NCBI GenBank assembly: GCA_965227745.1
Contig: OZ245769.1
Coordinates: 1 to 64,000 of the forward strand
Length of the DNA: 64,000 bases
Reading direction: 5' to 3'
Origin: GAS368 sp965227745
GTDB taxonomy: Bacteria > Verrucomicrobiota > Verrucomicrobiia > Opitutales > Opitutaceae
Shown here: piece by piece, positions 63,218-64,000 of the stretch
How positions within the stretch are numbered: the stretch's first letter is position 1
How the letters are laid out: each line of letters begins with the position of its first letter
Translations under genes and position numbers: made by a program
The notes under the pieces: generated by a model
What the model saw: only the letters and a program-made list of their open reading frames with translations
What the model was told of the DNA's origin: nothing
Database searches by the model: none

Positions 63218-64000
63218 TTAGAAATCGAAACGATCGTTGAGGCTGATAGGGCGTACTTGTGTCAAACCCGGGCTGGGGTCCTTGGTCGGGATCTTCGAGA
63301 ATTCAGACAAGACGTTCAGGAGGCCACTATGCCGCTGGTCGATTTGATCGTAGGCAATCTTCTGGAAGACGCCGAATGTAGGCGTTAACAGTTGATGGTT
63401 TGGGTCATTTTCCGATCGCACCGCGCTCACTAGATGGATGTGATTTAGGCTTTCTAGTTTCGGATTACCGTCTTTTCTTAGTTCCTCTATAACTCGATGC
63501 AAGCCGGGCTCTTTCAAGGACATTCCTATAAATACGCATGGCAAATGTATTAGTAAATTCTTCCACCAATTAAATAAGTACCGACTTGTCCTTGATGCGG
63601 CGTAATGATCGTTGTAATCTGATGTCTTTAAGATGATCTGCTTTGGCCACTCTGGATTGTTTGGGTCTGCATACCCATGAATAGCTACAAGGCGTCGTTT
63701 ATGTTCAAGGTCAGCAGGTTGAGCCGTCCCGATACCGTCGCCAGAGCTGCCAGGGTAGACGCTGAAAAGGTCGACAATGTTAGGATACTTGTCCGAAAAC
63801 GCGCGTGGGAGTTGTGTGTCATAGTTGGGCGTGACGTAACTTTTGAAGGGAATTTGAACGAGGTGCTTGTACGCGCGAGCGTCCCAAAGCGGGGCCTCCG
63901 TATCGAATGAAGCTTGGATAGCTGTGTAATAGGCGTTACCGTTCGCTTGGAATGCCCGTTCACAGAAGTCCCAGGGATGTTCGCCTGGAATTTCGGTGAT
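63218..64000 (-). CDS. SIR2-family protein, C-terminal portion; N-terminus beyond the window
   Basis: The frame is open from base 64000 down to the TAA at 63218-63220, giving 260 residues with the 5' end missing. The SIR2-like pattern is clear: VTPNYDTQLPRAF with Asn59 and Asp61 (the NxD motif), LVAIHGYADP with His108, IILKTSDYN and then FIGMSLKEPGLHRVIEE, the conserved closing strand and helix (the iGfSl-D-nl type). In defence SIR2 proteins (ThsA, DSR2, SIR2-HerA) the Asn and His hydrolyse NAD+. Pro replaces the usual second Thr before Asn. Apparent short starts inside this frame (63544) are not real. It is 6 bp upstream of the 984-residue gene. Confidence 0.82.
   Translation of the reverse strand: MTEIPGEHPWDFCERAFQANGNAYYTAIQASFDTEAPLWDARAYKHLVQIPFKSYVTPNYDTQLPRAFSDKYPNIVDLFSVYPGSSGDGIGTAQPADLEHKRRLVAIHGYADPNNPEWPKQIILKTSDYNDHYAASRTSRYLFNWWKNLLIHLPCVFIGMSLKEPGLHRVIEELRKDGNPKLESLNHIHLVSAVRSENDPNHQLLTPTFGVFQKIAYDQIDQRHSGLLNVLSEFSKIPTKDPSPGLTQVRPISLNDRFDF

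Noticed and set aside
63685..63963. 92-codon minus-strand ORF and 63677-63910 plus-strand ORF
   Set aside because: Both are out of frame with the SIR2 reading, which is continuous from the window edge and carries recognisable motifs.

Overview
The window is a stretch of a GC-rich bacterial chromosome that most resembles Verrucomicrobiota, probably Opitutaceae. I infer this from a DUF1592/DUF1552 cytochrome pair, a PEP-CTERM autotransporter-like repeat protein, a fused MFS/spermidine synthase, a TPR membrane protein with a long N-terminal membrane domain, stand-alone SGNH esterases, and dispersed short GC-rich intergenic repeats. No rRNA, tRNA or CRISPR array was seen. Shine-Dalgarno sites are mostly weak, so many starts were chosen from protein architecture.

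Layout. 1-5.4 kb: the end of an S9-like protein that has lost its catalytic residues, an SH3-type exported protein overlapping an RsuA/RluB pseudouridine synthase, a CysJ-like flavoprotein reductase without flavodoxin domain, then fabG-acpP-fabF with a strong terminator/attenuator between acpP and fabF. 6.7-20.5 kb: hybrid histidine kinase, rpmB, a MidA-type methyltransferase divergent from an S41 protease and tsaD, rpoN (sigma-54) next to a Ser/Thr kinase, an A-type Fe-S carrier, ubiE/menG, an HU/IHF protein, hisS and an M13 metallopeptidase. 20.7-26.6 kb: fumC, a histone H1-like basic protein, cdd, an O6-alkylguanine methyltransferase, a dGTPase-like HD protein, another HD protein, and an ArsR/AHSA1 pair.

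26.7-50.4 kb is an accessory, surface-oriented region. It holds the DUF1592-DUF1552 pair, the TPR membrane protein, the spermidine synthase fusion, two carbohydrate esterases, a 1725-residue PEP-CTERM protein built of seven tandem modules, an HD hydrolase, another SGNH hydrolase and an RND efflux pump with its adaptor. 51.1-59.7 kb is an aspartate-family/isoleucine block: serA, plsY, hom, lysC, thrC and cimA. Long imperfect inverted repeats sit on both sides of lysC.

The most interesting part is the right edge. Just past cimA, 97 bp of the cimA 3' end recur as a decayed copy (60139-60235). Directly beyond it the base composition becomes visibly AT-richer, and two minus-strand genes form an operon: a SIR2-family protein (63218-64000, running off the window) and, 6 bp downstream, a 984-residue probably helical protein of no recognised family (60257-63211). 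This looks like the left end of an inserted island carrying a candidate two-gene SIR2 defence system.
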